Assembly: GCA_903866355.1 (NCBI GenBank) | Contig: CAIPNE010000165.1 | Coordinates: forward strand, 1 to 30,203 | DNA: 30,203 bases | Origin: an uncultured Gammaproteobacteria bacterium | GTDB lineage: Bacteria; Pseudomonadota; Gammaproteobacteria; Ga0077536 | Reading direction: 5' to 3' | In this document: in pieces, positions 1 to 8,069 of the stretch | Numbering within the stretch: the stretch's first letter is position 1 | Layout: every line of letters starts with the position of its first letter | The notes under the pieces: generated by a model | Told to the model about the DNA's origin: nothing | The model's database searches: none | Seen by the model: only the letters and a program-made list of their open reading frames with translations | Translations under genes and position numbers: made by a program

Positions 1-679
1 GCCACCAAGCGACAAAAAACGTCGAAGTGCCCACGATAATCTTCGTAGGCAGCGGTAGGTCAACGTGCGCCCGTGCAAAAATTTGGGCAAATTGGGGGAT
101 AACAACGACGTTGATGACACCGATCGCGATGCCGATGGCCAGGAGCACAAAGGATGGATAGCGCAGCGCAGATTTAATCCGGCTGCGGGTGTCGCGCTCG
201 CGATCCAAGTATTCCGCCAACCGCGCAAAGGCCTCATCTAAGCGCCCGGTGTTCTCGCCGATCCGCACGGTATTGACGTACAAGGACGAAAAAACCTTGG
301 GATGCTGCGCCATCGCGGTGGAGAGTTCCCGGCCACTTTCAACCGTCGCTTTAATATCGGTCAGCGCGGCGCATAGCGTTGCGTTGCGGGTGGAGCGAAT
401 CAGGCCGGTCATGGATTGACTCAGCGGCACGCCGGCACGCATGAGCGTGTACAGCTGACGCGACAACAACACTAACTCGGCCAGATCAGGCGGCACCGGC
501 CCGCGTAGGCGGCGAAACAGTTCGCCCACATCCACCTGCTCACGCGCTACTTCAATCTCGATGGGCGTAATGCCGCTGTTCATCAATTGGCCAGCAACTG
601 CGTCCGCGCTCAGGGCGTCAAGAACCCCCGAGAGTGATTCTCCCCGCCGCCCCCGCCCTCGATAGCGGTAATTGGGCAT
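1..679 (-). CDS. mshG: MSHA pilus assembly platform protein MshG (GspF/PilC family), 3' end outside window
   Basis: Partial gene; 226 codons from the start are visible and the C-terminal half lies beyond position 1. The start is the ATG at 679-677, which overlaps the mshE stop in a TGATG arrangement. The product belongs to the GspF/PilC family of polytopic inner-membrane proteins that form the core of type II secretion and type IV pilus machines and contact the assembly ATPase. The first T2SSF domain spans about residues 68-195: LLSRQLYTLMRAGVPLSQS (71-89), the family Gly-Glu turn RIGENTGRLDEAF (139-151), RYPSF (173-177), then a membrane segment at about 177-197. The N-terminal 15 residues are unusually Arg/Gly rich. 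mshG follows mshE in the classical MSHA order, which supports the name. Confidence 0.88.
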   Translation of the reverse strand, partial: MPNYRYRGRGRRGESLSGVLDALSADAVAGQLMNSGITPIEIEVAREQVDVGELFRRLRGPVPPDLAELVLLSRQLYTLMRAGVPLSQSMTGLIRSTRNATLCAALTDIKATVESGRELSTAMAQHPKVFSSLYVNTVRIGENTGRLDEAFARLAEYLDRERDTRSRIKSALRYPSFVLLAIGIAIGVINVVVIPQFAQIFARAHVDLPLPTKIIVGTSTFFVAWW

Positions 680-2442
680 CAATCAGCGGCCGCAGTGGCG
701 GTCGGCAATAGTGGGGCATCTTCTTCGTCATCCTCGCCCAAGAGACTTTCTGCGGCCACCCGCATCGCCTCGCTCACGCTGGTCACACCGGCGATGGCAT
801 AGTCGAGTGCGGCGAGTTCCAGTGACCGGAAACCAGCGCTAGCGCGCCCCAGACTAGCAAAACTCACGAAATCTCCCGCCGCCAAGGCCGTACTCATCGC
901 GGGCGTAATGGACAGCATTTCGTACACCCCAATGCGCCCCTTGAAGCCGGTGTTGCTGCAAGCGTGACAGCCGGCTCCCTGCTGCCAGTTACCGCTGGGC
1001 ACGTGCTCACCAGTTTTCAAGCGCAACCAACCCAGCGCGGCCCCGCTTGGCGCCACGGATTGGGTGCATTCCACACACAAGCGCCGCACCAAGCGCTGCG
1101 CAATAACCGCGTGCAGCGACGACGCCAACAGATAACCCGGGGCACCCATATCCAGCAGGCGGCTAATGGTGCTGACCGCATCGTTGGTATGCAGAGAAGT
1201 GAGAACAAGATGGCCCGTAATGGCCGCGCGCAAGCCAATTTCTACGGTTTCTTGATCGCGCATTTCGCCCACTAGGATGATGTCCGGATCTTGCCGCAAC
1301 GCAGTGCGCAAGACGCGGCCAAAAGTCAGGCCAATTTGCGTGTTGACCTGCACCTGATTGACCCGCGGCAGCCGATACTCCACAGGGTCTTCCACCGTCA
1401 CTATTTTCGACTTCGCGTCGTTGAGCAGCTTAAGGCCGGAATACAGTGTGGAGGTTTTGCCGCTGCCGGTAGGGCCGGTCACGACGACCATGCCGTAAGG
1501 GCGCTGAATCGCTGCCATAAAACGCCGCAGAATATCCGGGGGCATGCCTAAGGCATCGAGATCTTTCACGCCTTCGCTGTGGTCTAGCAACCGCATAACG
1601 ACCGACTCGCCGTGCTGCAAAGGCATCGTCGAAACGCGTACATCAATCACCCGCTCAGCGACCCGAATGCTAAAGCGTCCATCCTGCGGCAGGCGTTTTT
1701 CAGAAATATCCAAATTCGACATGAGCTTCAGGCGTTGCACCAGCGCGGGTGCGATACGTCGCTCGTTGAGTACTTGTTCCTGTAACACGCCGTCTACGCG
1801 CTGCCGAATACGTAGCACGGATTCGTCGGGTTCGATGTGAATATCCGACGCGCGCGCCTGCACTGCCGCCTGAAACAGCGTGTGCAATAATTTCACCACC
1901 GGTGCATCGCTGAGATCCGCCCCGGCCGCGAGTTGCTCTACGTCAAAATCGCCTTCTCGCAGTTCGTCGCTGAGCTGTTCGGCGATCCCCGAAATACGGT
2001 CGGTCTGACGATAAATTCGATCAATGGTGTCGAGCAGCTCTTGCTCGCGGACCACCGCCACTTCGAGGGGGCGCGCAATGATTCGCGCCAGTTCATCGTA
2101 GGCAAAAATATTGGTGGGATCGGACATCCCCACGAGCAACGTGGCCCCTTTGTCTTTGAGCGCCACCGCCCGGAACCGGCGGGCATAAATTTCAGGGATG
2201 AGAGCGACCACCGGTGCCTCAAACTGATAATGGCCCAGTTCGACAAACGGCACGCTGAGCTGCTGGGACAAAAACGTCAGCAGCGCATCTTCTGTGAGAT
2301 AGCCGTGGTCGACTAATATTTTGCCAAGTTTGCGCCCAGATTTGCGCTGTTCCTCGAGGGCGGCATCGAGTTGGAGCTGCGAGATAATTCTGCTCTCGAC
2401 CAGAAGATCGCCAAGCCGCAGTTTTTTGCGTGACACGTTCAT
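679..2442 (-). CDS. mshE: MSHA biogenesis ATPase MshE (GspE/PilB family)
   Basis: 587 aa, full length for the family. A secretion/pilus assembly hexameric ATPase that powers MSHA pilus extension at the inner membrane. The N-terminal MshEN domain (about 1-150) carries two successive c-di-GMP-binding type motifs at residues 9-32 and 38-61. The second fits the consensus Leu-Gly...Gly...Leu...Gln pattern; the first has Ser17 where Gly is usual. The catalytic domain shows Walker A GPTGSGKTS (323-331), an Asp-box region with EDPVEY (351-356), Walker B PDIILVGEMRD (386-396), the His box TSLHTNDA (415-422) and a zinc-binding tetracysteine C456/C459/C492/C495. The start overlaps the mshN stop as ATGA. 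Pilus extension is therefore probably under c-di-GMP control, as known for Vibrio MshE; this part is inference. Confidence 0.95.
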   Translation of the reverse strand: MNVSRKKLRLGDLLVESRIISQLQLDAALEEQRKSGRKLGKILVDHGYLTEDALLTFLSQQLSVPFVELGHYQFEAPVVALIPEIYARRFRAVALKDKGATLLVGMSDPTNIFAYDELARIIARPLEVAVVREQELLDTIDRIYRQTDRISGIAEQLSDELREGDFDVEQLAAGADLSDAPVVKLLHTLFQAAVQARASDIHIEPDESVLRIRQRVDGVLQEQVLNERRIAPALVQRLKLMSNLDISEKRLPQDGRFSIRVAERVIDVRVSTMPLQHGESVVMRLLDHSEGVKDLDALGMPPDILRRFMAAIQRPYGMVVVTGPTGSGKTSTLYSGLKLLNDAKSKIVTVEDPVEYRLPRVNQVQVNTQIGLTFGRVLRTALRQDPDIILVGEMRDQETVEIGLRAAITGHLVLTSLHTNDAVSTISRLLDMGAPGYLLASSLHAVIAQRLVRRLCVECTQSVAPSGAALGWLRLKTGEHVPSGNWQQGAGCHACSNTGFKGRIGVYEMLSITPAMSTALAAGDFVSFASLGRASAGFRSLELAALDYAIAGVTSVSEAMRVAAESLLGEDDEEDAPLLPTATAAAD

Positions 2443-3641
2443 GGCGGTCCCGCCAACAGACGTACGCGTTCTTGGGCTGCAAACGCCCGCAGTGGTTCTG
2501 CCAGCGTGCGATCATCGGCGGCCCGCGTGAAACTCTCTACGGCAGCCGAGGTATTACCCTGCGCGTTCAATGAGATGCCTAAACCCACCAACCAATTGCC
2601 GTTGTCCGGCTGGCGCTGTAATAGCCCACGATAACGGGTGACGGCCAACGCATGTAGCCCAAGACGCTGTTCAACGGCTGCCAACAAAGCATGAAACTCC
2701 GGGTTCTTGGTGAGCGGTGGCACGGCGGGTCGCAACACCGCCAACGCCGCCTGCGCTTGGTCCTGTTCCAACAAGGAATGACCCAGCACCTGCGCCAGAT
2801 CGGTTTGATTGGGCGCCAGATTAAGCCCCACGCGCAGGCTGGCTTGCGCTTCGGCCGTCTGGTCGGCCGCCAACAATATGAGCGCCAAACGCACTCGTGC
2901 ATCCACCCGGGTGGGGTATTTGGCGACAAACGTCCGCAGCGGCCCGGCACTCCCGGCAGCGGCGCTCTGGAGCGCCAGCCGCAACGCATCCGCCTGCACG
3001 TCGAGATGTTTGACCGCCGGTGCGCGATGGAACTCACCGGGGTACTCGGTCGCGCTGTCGGCGGCGTTCTCGACGACGTTTTGCACCCCGCGGCGCGGCG
3101 CGGCACCCAGCGGCGGCGACACGGCGGCGCCGAGCACCGGCCCGGTGTCTGAGAGCGCGGCAGCACCAAGTGCCACCGCCGGCGTTGTTTCTTGCATCAT
3201 GGCGGCTACAGCCTCAGGCGGCACCACTGACGTTGTTGTTTGTGTCACAGCAACTGCGGCATCAGGCGTCACCGCTGGCGTTGCTGCTTGTGTCACGGCG
3301 GCTGCCTGCGGCGGCGCATCAGCCAAAATAACCGGCAAGCTTAGCGCCGTTGCGGGTGGCGCGGCAGCCACGGGAGCGAGTGCAGGTAGTGGCGCCGGTG
3401 GGGGCACGACGGCGAGCGGTTCGGGCGCCGCCGGGACGGTGCGGTTGAGCACTTCGTGTAATAACCAACCACCGAGCGCGGTGATCAGCAGCAGCGCGCC
3501 CACACCTAAAAACTGTGGAATCTTGCGCCGCCGCGGCGCCTCAGCGGCTGATCGCAGGCCATTTAGCGCCTGATCGACCTGGTGTAATTTGCCACCTCGG
3601 CGTGCTTCGAGGTCGGTCAACATTTGATTGATAAGGCTCAT
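2439..3641 (-). CDS. mshN: MSHA biogenesis protein MshN, TPR repeats
   Basis: 400 aa from the chosen start, which begins MSLINQMLTDLEARR, the hallmark N-terminus of MshN/GspA-linked proteins. An upstream in-frame Met would add 28 poor residues overlapping mshM, so I used the ATG at 3641-3639, which forms an ATGA overlap with the mshM stop. Architecture: short cytoplasmic N-terminus, one membrane span (about 44-62), a long periplasmic Ala/Pro/Thr/Val-rich stalk with a 16-residue repeat (about 105-155), then tetratricopeptide-like helical repeats from about residue 210 to the end (for example ALLAAVEQRLGLHALAVTRYR). In MSHA systems MshN probably scaffolds the periplasmic side of the complex. 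The stalk is low-complexity and likely extended. The gene ends in an ATGA overlap with mshE. Confidence 0.85.
   Translation of the reverse strand: MSLINQMLTDLEARRGGKLHQVDQALNGLRSAAEAPRRRKIPQFLGVGALLLITALGGWLLHEVLNRTVPAAPEPLAVVPPPAPLPALAPVAAAPPATALSLPVILADAPPQAAAVTQAATPAVTPDAAVAVTQTTTSVVPPEAVAAMMQETTPAVALGAAALSDTGPVLGAAVSPPLGAAPRRGVQNVVENAADSATEYPGEFHRAPAVKHLDVQADALRLALQSAAAGSAGPLRTFVAKYPTRVDARVRLALILLAADQTAEAQASLRVGLNLAPNQTDLAQVLGHSLLEQDQAQAALAVLRPAVPPLTKNPEFHALLAAVEQRLGLHALAVTRYRGLLQRQPDNGNWLVGLGISLNAQGNTSAAVESFTRAADDRTLAEPLRAFAAQERVRLLAGPP
3181..3324 (-). repeat. Three 48-bp imperfect tandem repeats within mshN
   Basis: Three adjacent 48-bp units (3181-3228, 3229-3276, 3277-3324) share the run GGCGTTG-TG-TTGTGTCAC-GC (plus strand) with moderate divergence. 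Because 48 is a multiple of three, each encodes a 16-residue Ala/Val/Thr/Gln block, such as AVTQAATPAVTPDAAV then AVTQTTTSVVPPEAVA then a weaker copy. They lie in the periplasmic stalk between the membrane anchor and the TPR region, so copy-number change would alter stalk length without a frameshift. Confidence 0.8.
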
Positions 3642-4582
3642 ATCGGCAGGCTCGGCAAGCTCGGCGCGGTCATCCGCAACACCGCCAGCGTGACCAAAGC
3701 GCCGACCAAATGGCTGCTCAGCCAACGTCGAAACCAGGCACCCAAACCGCCAAAGCGCGGCAGCATCACCGCGCGCGCATCATCGGTGTCGAGGATTGCG
3801 CTACGGGCGTGCCGGCGATTAACGCGCCCTTCGCCTTGCCCAAAAGCCGCCATCAGCGATTTATGCGCCAAAATATTGATCAGTCTTGGCACGCCGCGGC
3901 TGCCCCGCGCAATTTCGGCAACGGCGCGCGTATCAAATAGGCGTGGTCCGTCGTAGCCCGCCACGGCCAACCGATGCGCCAAGTAGCTCCCGACACCGGT
4001 GGCATCGAGCGGCTGTAGTTCGTAGCTGAACGTGATGCGCTGGCGCAGCTGGCGGATGGCGGGCTGGTCAAGCACCTGATTGAGTTCGGGTTGACCAAAC
4101 AGCACCACCTGCAGCAATTTAGTTTTTTCGGTTTCAAGATTCGTGAGCAGCCGCAGTGCTTCTAGCGTTTGCAGGGGCACGGCCTGGGCTTCGTCCATGC
4201 ACAAAACTACCCGGCGGCCCGTTGCATGAAAATCCAGTAACGCTAGATTGATATGTTTTAGCACCTGATGCTGGCTCGCCCGCTTGGGATAGTCGATGAG
4301 TAATTCATCGGCGATAGACAGCAACAGGCTAGACGGCCGTAGATAAGGATTGGGCAGGTAGGCGCAAACAAATTCTGGCGCGAGTGTTTTTAGCAGCGTG
4401 CGACACAGAATGGTTTTGCCGGTGCCTACTTCGCCCACCACTTTCATGAAGCCCTCGCCGCTGCGCAACGCCACCAACAGCACATTGAGCGCATCGCGAT
4501 AACCCGCGTGCTCCATAAAAAATGCCGTGTCGGGGGTCAGCGAATAGGGCGGCTCGTTAAGCCTAAAGTGTTGTAGATACAT
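3638..4582 (-). CDS. mshM: MSHA biogenesis AAA ATPase MshM (ExeA/GspA-like)
   Basis: 314 aa. An ExeA/GspA-type AAA ATPase; relatives in type II secretion assist secretin assembly through the peptidoglycan layer. The family opening MYLQHFRLNEPPYSLTPD is present. Walker A is GEVGTGKT (50-57), Walker B is RRVVLCMDEAQ (123-133), and LRLLTNLET and LFGQPEL follow, matching sensor regions of the family. A hydrophobic segment near the C-terminus (about 290-303, LVGALVTLAVL) suggests membrane anchoring, although the periplasmic peptidoglycan-binding domain of full ExeA is missing, as is usual for MshM. The start is the ATG at 4582, 34 nt after the mshL stop, the only real gap inside the msh block. The stop overlaps mshN. 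Confidence 0.9.
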   Translation of the reverse strand: MYLQHFRLNEPPYSLTPDTAFFMEHAGYRDALNVLLVALRSGEGFMKVVGEVGTGKTILCRTLLKTLAPEFVCAYLPNPYLRPSSLLLSIADELLIDYPKRASQHQVLKHINLALLDFHATGRRVVLCMDEAQAVPLQTLEALRLLTNLETEKTKLLQVVLFGQPELNQVLDQPAIRQLRQRITFSYELQPLDATGVGSYLAHRLAVAGYDGPRLFDTRAVAEIARGSRGVPRLINILAHKSLMAAFGQGEGRVNRRHARSAILDTDDARAVMLPRFGGLGAWFRRWLSSHLVGALVTLAVLRMTAPSLPSLPI

Positions 4583-4616
4583 GCTGGGCGCGTGGTGCTA
4601 GGTTTGTCCACGCCGT

Positions 4617-6404
4617 TCAGGGCGATGGAAACCCCAGATCTGCACCCGGCGTTTGGCCCCGCGCGTCGAGGACGCCTTCCATCCCTGACAGTCTGTCGCG
4701 AGAGTCACCAATAGGCTTGGCCCAGTCGGCACCCTCATTGATCACCAAGGGTCGCAGTAGGATCACCAGTTCGCTTTTAACGCCCAGCGTGCGCTTGTGA
4801 CGAAACATTGCACCCACCAGCGGCAGGTCGCCGAGTAGCGGCGTGGTCCCCTCGTGCTCGCGTTCGTGGGTTTGCATCAGCCCACCAATCACCACTAACT
4901 GGCCACTGCGCGCCTGCACAACGGAATCGGTTTCACGCACCGTGCTGCGGGCTAGGGGTAGGGTTTGAGTTTGCCCCCCGATGGAGATGACTTTTTCTTG
5001 GTCGGTCACTTCGCTCACGGAAGGATGGATATGCAGGGTCACCACGCCGTCGCGGCTGATTTGCGGCGTGACGTCGAGCGCGATCCCAGAAAAAAACGGC
5101 GTTAGTTCGATATTGGGTGTTGAGGTAGTGGCGGTGCCGGTGACCGTCGTGGTCGACACATCGGTGACAAAGAACTCGTCCGTTCCCACTTTAATAATCG
5201 CCTTCTGGTTATTCATGGTCGAAATCCGCGGGCTGGATAAGACTTGCACGTTGCCCTGCGTTTTCAGCGCCTCCAGAAACGCGGTGAAATCTTGGCCATT
5301 TACCGCCAGCGAGAAAACCCCACCGAAGGCTATCGCGGGCACTCCCGCAAGCTTGGCGACCCCGGGGAACTGGTCAACCACGGTGCCCGCCAAATCGCTG
5401 CGGCCAGCCGCATTGTCTAAAAGCTTGGAACCACCCGTTTGCCCGAGCGTAAAATCGCCGATGACCGCCGCCCAGTTAACCCCGGCCTGGAAGCCATCAG
5501 AGAGTTCCACTTCGAGTACTTTGGCTTCTAGTACGACTTGTCTTTGCGCAATGAGCTGCGCCGCTTGGAGGTAAGTTTCTACTTCGCGAAGTTCGCTGGG
5601 TAGCGCGCGCACCAGCACGACGCCGGACTGCGAATTAACCACCACGTTACGTCCCTCGCCGGTGCCCACGAGTGCCGTGACCGCCGTGGAGAGTTCCTGC
5701 CAAAAACTGGTTTCGGGTACCACCGTATTGACCTGTGTGCCGACCAGTGCGCGATGGTCGCTGCTACCGCCGCTACTGCCACCGCTGCTGTTTTGGTCGC
5801 CGTTACTAGAGGACGAATCGCCGTTACTGGCGCCATCTTCATTGGCCAGTCCCTGGAGTTTTTGCAGGGTGCCGGCGCTGACAAAAGTCGCTGAAGAACC
5901 AGAGCGTTTGATATTGAGGTAGTTGATTTGAAACATTCGCGCTTCCAGTCGCGCGGGCAATACCTGAAAGCCGTAACTGGTGCGCTGAAATTCAAAACCA
6001 TAGACATCATGCGCGGCGGCAATGACTTCCGGGATGGTCACATTGCGCAAATTGAGGGAGATTTTCCCGGAGATGTCTGGATGCACCACCATGTTGTACT
6101 GAGTGCCATCGACCAAGCTCATGAAGAACTGCCGCGTGGGGACGTCATTGACCGCAATATCAAAGCGCTGCTCATCCGCAATTTGGGGGGTTGCGTGGGC
6201 ATCCAGCGCCAGTTTGGGCACCAACGCCAGACGGACTTCGGCGGGCACCGGAACCGGCACGGGCGCGCTGACCATTTCTTTTTCCATCTGCTGCAACGTC
6301 GCTTTTGCGGGCGGCGGGTTTTGACAGCCTGTCAGTAGAATCAGAATGAGCAAACCGCTGGTGCAACTCTTAAGGCGCATCGTGGGCCTGCTGTTTAACG
6401 TCAT
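4617..6404 (-). CDS. mshL: MSHA outer-membrane secretin lipoprotein MshL
   Basis: 595 aa from the ATG at 6404, which has GAGG about 11 nt upstream; an alternative ATG at 6380 would give 587 aa. A lipoprotein signal ends in LLTGC with Cys27 as the lipidation site. The protein is a secretin that forms the outer-membrane pore for the pilus. A secretin/TonB short N-terminal (STN) domain lies at about 80-130 (FDIAVNDVPTRQFF ... VVHPDISGKISLNL), an N1-like domain at about 155-280, and the secretin C-domain from about 290 to 575, with the typical ending ELVILLRPLVI. A Ser/Gly/Asn/Asp-rich insert (about 189-216) forms a flexible loop between strands. The gene overlaps mshK by 35 nt, or 11 nt with the shorter start. 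Order and domains support MshL rather than PilQ or GspD. Confidence 0.93.
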   Translation of the reverse strand: MTLNSRPTMRLKSCTSGLLILILLTGCQNPPPAKATLQQMEKEMVSAPVPVPVPAEVRLALVPKLALDAHATPQIADEQRFDIAVNDVPTRQFFMSLVDGTQYNMVVHPDISGKISLNLRNVTIPEVIAAAHDVYGFEFQRTSYGFQVLPARLEARMFQINYLNIKRSGSSATFVSAGTLQKLQGLANEDGASNGDSSSSNGDQNSSGGSSGGSSDHRALVGTQVNTVVPETSFWQELSTAVTALVGTGEGRNVVVNSQSGVVLVRALPSELREVETYLQAAQLIAQRQVVLEAKVLEVELSDGFQAGVNWAAVIGDFTLGQTGGSKLLDNAAGRSDLAGTVVDQFPGVAKLAGVPAIAFGGVFSLAVNGQDFTAFLEALKTQGNVQVLSSPRISTMNNQKAIIKVGTDEFFVTDVSTTTVTGTATTSTPNIELTPFFSGIALDVTPQISRDGVVTLHIHPSVSEVTDQEKVISIGGQTQTLPLARSTVRETDSVVQARSGQLVVIGGLMQTHEREHEGTTPLLGDLPLVGAMFRHKRTLGVKSELVILLRPLVINEGADWAKPIGDSRDRLSGMEGVLDARGQTPGADLGFPSP

Positions 6405-6765
6405 GCTTTAATAACCTCAATGTCGAGGGTTGGGCGCCACTATCGCCGCTCTCAATCATCACGCTCGTTTTATTGATCGTCACCACCGTGGCGCCGTCTA
6501 CCTGCCCGCCTTCTTCCACCAGTTGTCCGTTGATAACGGCGCTGCGATGTCGCCCGGAAATTTTTGTGCCCTGCAAACGGTAGTTAACCGGTTGGTTAAC
6601 CACGGCGTCTGGGGTCGCGGTCGCCAACTTCGCGGCGGTGAACGGCGGCTGCATGGGGTCTGGCAAATTCCCCACGCCCTCGCTGGGCGTCGCGGCCAAT
6701 GTGCGCACGCCGACCAGCAGCATAACCAATCGCCCGCGCCGCGCGGCGCTCCGACTAGACACCAA
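6370..6765 (-). CDS. mshK: MSHA biogenesis protein MshK (small periplasmic protein)
   Basis: 131 aa. An Arg-rich start and short hydrophobic core (about 11-25) ending near LAA look like a Sec signal peptide or anchor. The mature part contains LPDPMQPP (about 34-41), typical of MshK, and a small beta-strand-rich region resembling the secretin-docking segment of PilP/GspC-type proteins (GTKISGRHRSAVINGQLVEE and VVTINKTSVMIE). It is therefore probably the periplasmic adaptor between inner-membrane MshI/J and the secretin MshL; this is inferred from position. The start ATG at 6765 overlaps the mshJ end by 11 nt, and its end overlaps mshL. Sequence identity in this family is low, so the name rests largely on gene order. 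Confidence 0.8.
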   Translation of the reverse strand: MVSSRSAARRGRLVMLLVGVRTLAATPSEGVGNLPDPMQPPFTAAKLATATPDAVVNQPVNYRLQGTKISGRHRSAVINGQLVEEGGQVDGATVVTINKTSVMIESGDSGAQPSTLRLLKHDVKQQAHDAP

Positions 6766-7459
6766 TCCACCCTTTGGTCGGGCTAATCGTATAAATCACC
6801 AGCGATCCCTCGACGATCGGGAAGTCGACGGCGGTTAGTTCAACATGAACCCAGAAAAAACCAAAGGGGAGCGCTTCAAGCGCCTTCAAATAATCGGTGG
6901 CCGCCAGAAAACTACCGCGGAAACGAATGCGCATCCCGTGGCGAAATGCGATTTTATCGGTAGTGCTGGTGCCCCCAGTGGTGGCCGGGTGTTCGATACT
7001 TTCTTTGCTGACCGGCACCACGGGTTCCGCGCCTAGCCCTTCTAGGCTCAAAAATTCCAAATCGCGGAAGCGGCCCAGTACATCTTTTAATAGCGCTGGC
7101 ATTTGCGCCGGCGGCACCATGCGCGCCGACTTGGCGACGACGGTGCCCGAGACTTGCTTTAACGCTTCGGCGAGCGCCACCAAATGCGTCCGCGTTAAGG
7201 CGTCGGGGTCGACACCAGCACTGACCTGCCAGGCCAGCGTGAGGGCGTCCAACTCCCGCAAATCGTCGCTAAGCGTGGCCACTTGGGTGACCAACGCGAC
7301 CCGCCGCTGTTCCAGCGGTTTGAACAACCATTCGTTCCAAACCCAGAACAGCACCAAAATGGCCGCGCCCAAAAGCAGTGCGCGTTCTTTCAAAGACAGC
7401 GCATCCACGCGGGCGGCCAACTGGCGCAGACCCACGGCGGGAGTCTTAGCGCCGAGCAT
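6755..7459 (-). CDS. mshJ: MSHA biogenesis protein MshJ (PilO/GspM-like)
   Basis: 234 aa bitopic inner-membrane protein. A short cytoplasmic N-terminus with LSLKERALLLGAA leads into one membrane span (about 29-45), followed by a predicted coiled coil (about 47-75, LEQRRVALVTQVATLSDD) and a periplasmic ferredoxin-like domain. This is the PilO/GspM plan. Such proteins pair with PilN-like partners (here MshI2) to link the cytoplasmic actin-like protein to the periplasm. The conserved LKALEALPFGFFW region (about 188-202) occurs in MshJ homologues. The gene overlaps the mshI2 stop by 14 nt and mshK by 11 nt, so translation is probably coupled. Confidence 0.87.
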   Translation of the reverse strand: MLGAKTPAVGLRQLAARVDALSLKERALLLGAAILVLFWVWNEWLFKPLEQRRVALVTQVATLSDDLRELDALTLAWQVSAGVDPDALTRTHLVALAEALKQVSGTVVAKSARMVPPAQMPALLKDVLGRFRDLEFLSLEGLGAEPVVPVSKESIEHPATTGGTSTTDKIAFRHGMRIRFRGSFLAATDYLKALEALPFGFFWVHVELTAVDFPIVEGSLVIYTISPTKGWIGV

Positions 7460-8069
7460 GCGGTGCGGGGTCTTCCGTTGGGGTCACGCCGATCGTCGCC
7501 AGATTGAAATCTAGTGAGTCTGGCGCCCGAGACAGTGATAGCTGGCTGAACATTTTCCCTTTAAAAACGGGTTCGCGATTTAGCCGTTGGATATATTCCG
7601 GCACGAGCTCCGGCGCTAGTGCGTGGCCGCTCAAGCCAATCGCCGAGCCGCCTTGGGTCACCTCGATGCGCGTCAGCCAAGTGCCGGTCACGTGCTGGCG
7701 TGCGAGCGCCTCCAAATAAACCGAGAAACCCTCGGTGTTGCCCAAAATGCCCGTCGTCAGTGCCTCCGCCAGCAGTTGCGCTTGGGCGAGTTCGATGTCC
7801 ATCACCTGGGCACGTGCTGCCAAGGTCGGATCGGCGTTCTTTTTGGGCAGGGCTAGCTGGAGGTCTTTGAAGCGCTGTTTGGCGCGCAACTCGTGGTTTT
7901 CCAAACCCGTCAAACGGCCGGCCAGTGCACCGACACGCCATTGGCCAAAGCCGCTTAACACGACCAACGCCAGCGCAACCACCGACCAGATTTGCAGAAT
8001 CGTCAGGGCCGAAAAAATGCGCTTGGGTTGGCGCAGCATCGGTTGGTAAAGATTGATCTGTTGGATCAT
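7446..8069 (-). CDS. mshI2: MSHA biogenesis PilN-like protein (MshI2)
   Basis: 207 aa from the ATG at 8069-8067, which overlaps the mshI stop as ATGA. A longer in-frame start exists but its extra 50 residues lie entirely inside mshI and look non-native. The protein opens MIQQINLYQP, the PilN signature (INLLP-type motif) that docks into the PilM-like partner, followed by one membrane span (about 25-43) and a periplasmic coiled-coil/ferredoxin-like domain. The pairing with an upstream PilM-like MshI and downstream PilO-like MshJ reproduces the PilMNO module. Some annotations call this gene a second mshI; the symbol is a convention rather than a certain identification. Confidence 0.85.
   Translation of the reverse strand: MIQQINLYQPMLRQPKRIFSALTILQIWSVVALALVVLSGFGQWRVGALAGRLTGLENHELRAKQRFKDLQLALPKKNADPTLAARAQVMDIELAQAQLLAEALTTGILGNTEGFSVYLEALARQHVTGTWLTRIEVTQGGSAIGLSGHALAPELVPEYIQRLNREPVFKGKMFSQLSLSRAPDSLDFNLATIGVTPTEDPAPHARR

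Noticed and set aside
2809..3573. Plus-strand open frame of 254 codons rich in Ala/Ser/Gly opposite mshN
   Set aside because: It mirrors the low-complexity Ala/Pro stalk of MshN on the other strand; no family features.
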